Positions 62,040-64,000 of a DNA stretch of 64,000 bases are shown in pieces. The stretch's first letter is position 1. Each line of letters opens with the position of its first letter. The notes beneath the pieces are model-generated. The model did not search any database. It had not been told where the DNA came from and saw only the letters and a list, made by a program, of their open reading frames with translations. Both the position numbers and the translations under genes were made by a program. The stretch comes from Paraspadella gotoi (lineage: Eukaryota; Chaetognatha), in the NCBI GenBank assembly GCA_051294375.1, contig CM119264.1:23444858-23508857 (forward strand), in the 5' to 3' direction.

Positions 62040-64000
62040 AATTACGAGAGAGAGAGAGAGTCAGTTTCGGCAAAATTTCGGAGGAGGAGGAGACGGAGGA
62101 GGAAGAGAGGGAGGAGGAGGAGGAGAAGGAGGAGGAGGATAACAAGGGCGAAGATATATAAGAAAAAGTCGCCGAAAGAGTGAAAACCGTGATGAGGAGG
62201 AGTGACCCTATAATAAAGATAGCGGAGAGGAAGAGCATACAAAAAGATGAGGAAACCAGCGCCGATGCTCCGCGCGACCGGATGGGAAGATTTTGGTTGG
62301 ACAAGAAAAGAGAGAGAGAGAGAGAGACGAAGAGAGAGAGAGCAGAGAGAGAGAGACGAGCAGAGAGAGGAGAAGAAGAGAGAGAGAGAGAGAGACTTTG
62401 ATAGGAAGAGCGTAAAAAAAAAAAAAAGAAGAAATGATTCGATAATGGATAATATAGATAGGAGGAGAAGAGAGGAGGCAGGAGGAGGAGGTGATGAGCG
62501 AGGAAGCGTAAATCAAGGCTAAAATAAAGAAAGGAAGAGGAGGGAGAATCAAAGGGGGCGGTGGGGCGTTTGAACGGAAATGAGAAAATCATGGTGCAGT
62601 GAAAGAAGAAAAATAATCAGGACGTGACCTCTGAAAGATCTGCTACTATAAAAGAGTAGAAAAAGAAGGAATTTAGTGAAATAAAATTTACGTTTTGTGA
62701 ATTTCTTAATGTTCCGTTTTCCATTTTAACAAAACTCGATCTTTGTTTATTTCAAAGTCTTCTGTACCGGATTCTGATAAAAAAAAAAATTTTCAGTTTT
62801 GTTTTTTCAAGGTTAAAAAGTCTTTCCTTCAAGTGGTCATTATCAAAGTAGTTGCATTGATAAGGAGACGAAGGAGAATGAGGAGGAGGTGGAAGAGGAA
62901 GAGGAGTGGGAGGAGGAGGAGAAAGAGAATAAGATTATTGTAAAATAGTGGGGAGGGGGAATCTCCTAATGAATTTAAGTCCAGGTAGGAAAAAGAAAAA
63001 AATTAAAAGGAAGATAGTAGGGAAAGAATTAAGAGGTTTAAGAAATAGACAAAAAAAAATAAAAAAAGAAAGTGAGACAAGAGATGGAAGCAAAAATAAA
63101 AAAGGAAGAGAATTGGAATCGGGAGGAGGAAGAGGAAAGGATGAGAAGAGTAAGACGCAGGGAAAAATAAACGTTGGCACAAATAGAGTTGGATGCCAGG
63201 GGAAAATAGGGATTTCGAGCGTCGAAGAAATTGAAATCCGTTTAACGGAAATACTAATGCAGAAGAATTTTTATTGTGGCTGGAAACTTGGCTTTTTTTT
63301 TTTAATCCGCGATTGGGCGGAGTTGTTGTTGTTGTTGTTGTTGTTGTTGTTATTGTTGTTATTGTTAAAGAGATTGAGATTCTTTTCAAAAGATGTAAAT
63401 TTGAGCGAGACTCTCGCCGAGTGCAGATTGTAAAGGAAAAAAAAGTGGAAAATTGCATTTTGTATTTGTAATTTGAATTAAATTGAAATTTGTTTATTGA
63501 GCAACTGTACTATAAAAAAAATGAATTACAATGCAATATGGTAAAGAAATAAAACGAAACTGCGATTATAAAGAAGTAATGAATACATTTTAAAACTTTC
63601 TAAAATAACGTTCCTCGCATATCAAACTATTAATCTTTAATCTTTATCATCGCAAACTAAAGTCGATCAACGATGATTTCAAACTGACGCTTCACCTCAG
63701 CGATGAAGCATTTACATTTTATTTGGACCTAAAACATCTTATAACGCATCTTTTAAACACAACACAATAGAAATAGGTATTAAATATTAATTTGAACCGA
63801 GCTAAAAATTGTTTAATTATAAAAGAGACAATTTGTAGAACAATAAAACTTCTGTTTTCAAGAAGTAAGAAAAACAACCTTTTTTTTCGAAGTTCGAAAT
63901 CTGAAGGTTTTATTGTGTTCGAGATTCAAATTTAAAAATACTTTTCATTCATACGTCGGTGGGAACAATGGTCGACGAAAAGAATAACCGTATATCTCTT
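62040..64000. other. intergenic stretch to window end
   Basis: GGA/GA-rich blocks 62045-62540 and 62860-62930, a (GTT)n tract 63323-63366, then AT-rich DNA. Near 63639-63670 ATCATCG and CGATGAT form a 7-bp stem. No gene recognised. Confidence 0.55.

Overview
The window is nuclear DNA from an animal, most likely a bilaterian invertebrate. The evidence is spliced genes with ordinary GT-AG introns, a sigma-class glutathione S-transferase (GST) and the first coding part of a SoxD (Sox5/6/13-like) transcription factor. The species cannot be named from what is visible. There is no sign of bacterial organisation (no operons, ribosome binding sites or CRISPR). Most long open frames are artefacts of (CT)n/(GA)n tracts (Leu-Ser or Arg-Glu), (GAAA)n tracts, or runs of N.

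Layout. 1-4.4 kb: simple repeats, a CpG-rich island and a nuclear-receptor-like half-site cluster. 4,463-5,977 (+): a complete six-exon sigma GST gene. 6-17 kb: microsatellite-rich intergenic DNA with a G-quadruplex-prone block (7.3 kb), a 14-bp minisatellite (13.5 kb) and a decayed dispersed repeat (17.1 kb). 17.5-20.5 kb: several CpG-rich, exon-like islands with plausible splice sites on both strands, plus a minus-strand TATA/E-box promoter candidate. 20.5-42.7 kb: mostly long CT/GA tracts and assembly gaps, with three tandem X-box (RFX) sites at 26.15 kb, a periodic inverted-CCAAT array at 32.2 kb and a CRE+ETS island at 39.7 kb. 42.7-55.7 kb: a structurally odd region. A 2.4-2.8 kb segment is present twice in direct orientation, and a further ~0.7-0.9 kb segment is present twice in inverted orientation. 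The copies differ mainly by small indels, so mis-assembly or uncorrected long reads are likely. Between the copies sit coding-like exons, including a minus-strand three-exon gene model whose phases agree but which carries an in-frame TGA. 57,655-59,338 (-): the first two coding exons of SoxD, with candidate 5' UTR exons near 61.7-62.0 kb. The rest is anonymous.

Only the GST and SoxD genes are firm. GST is a soluble glutathione-dependent enzyme and SoxD an HMG-box transcription factor; nothing links them functionally. All other CDS entries are exon candidates judged by splice signals, open frame, phase agreement and GC-rich third positions, and are scored low. There are 24 N-gaps (10 to 765 bp), mostly at CT/GA tracts, and part of SoxD may lie in them or outside the window. 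No previously undescribed system can be claimed. The best leads are the X-box trio, the CCAAT array, the 42.7-55.7 kb duplications and the in-frame-TGA gene.
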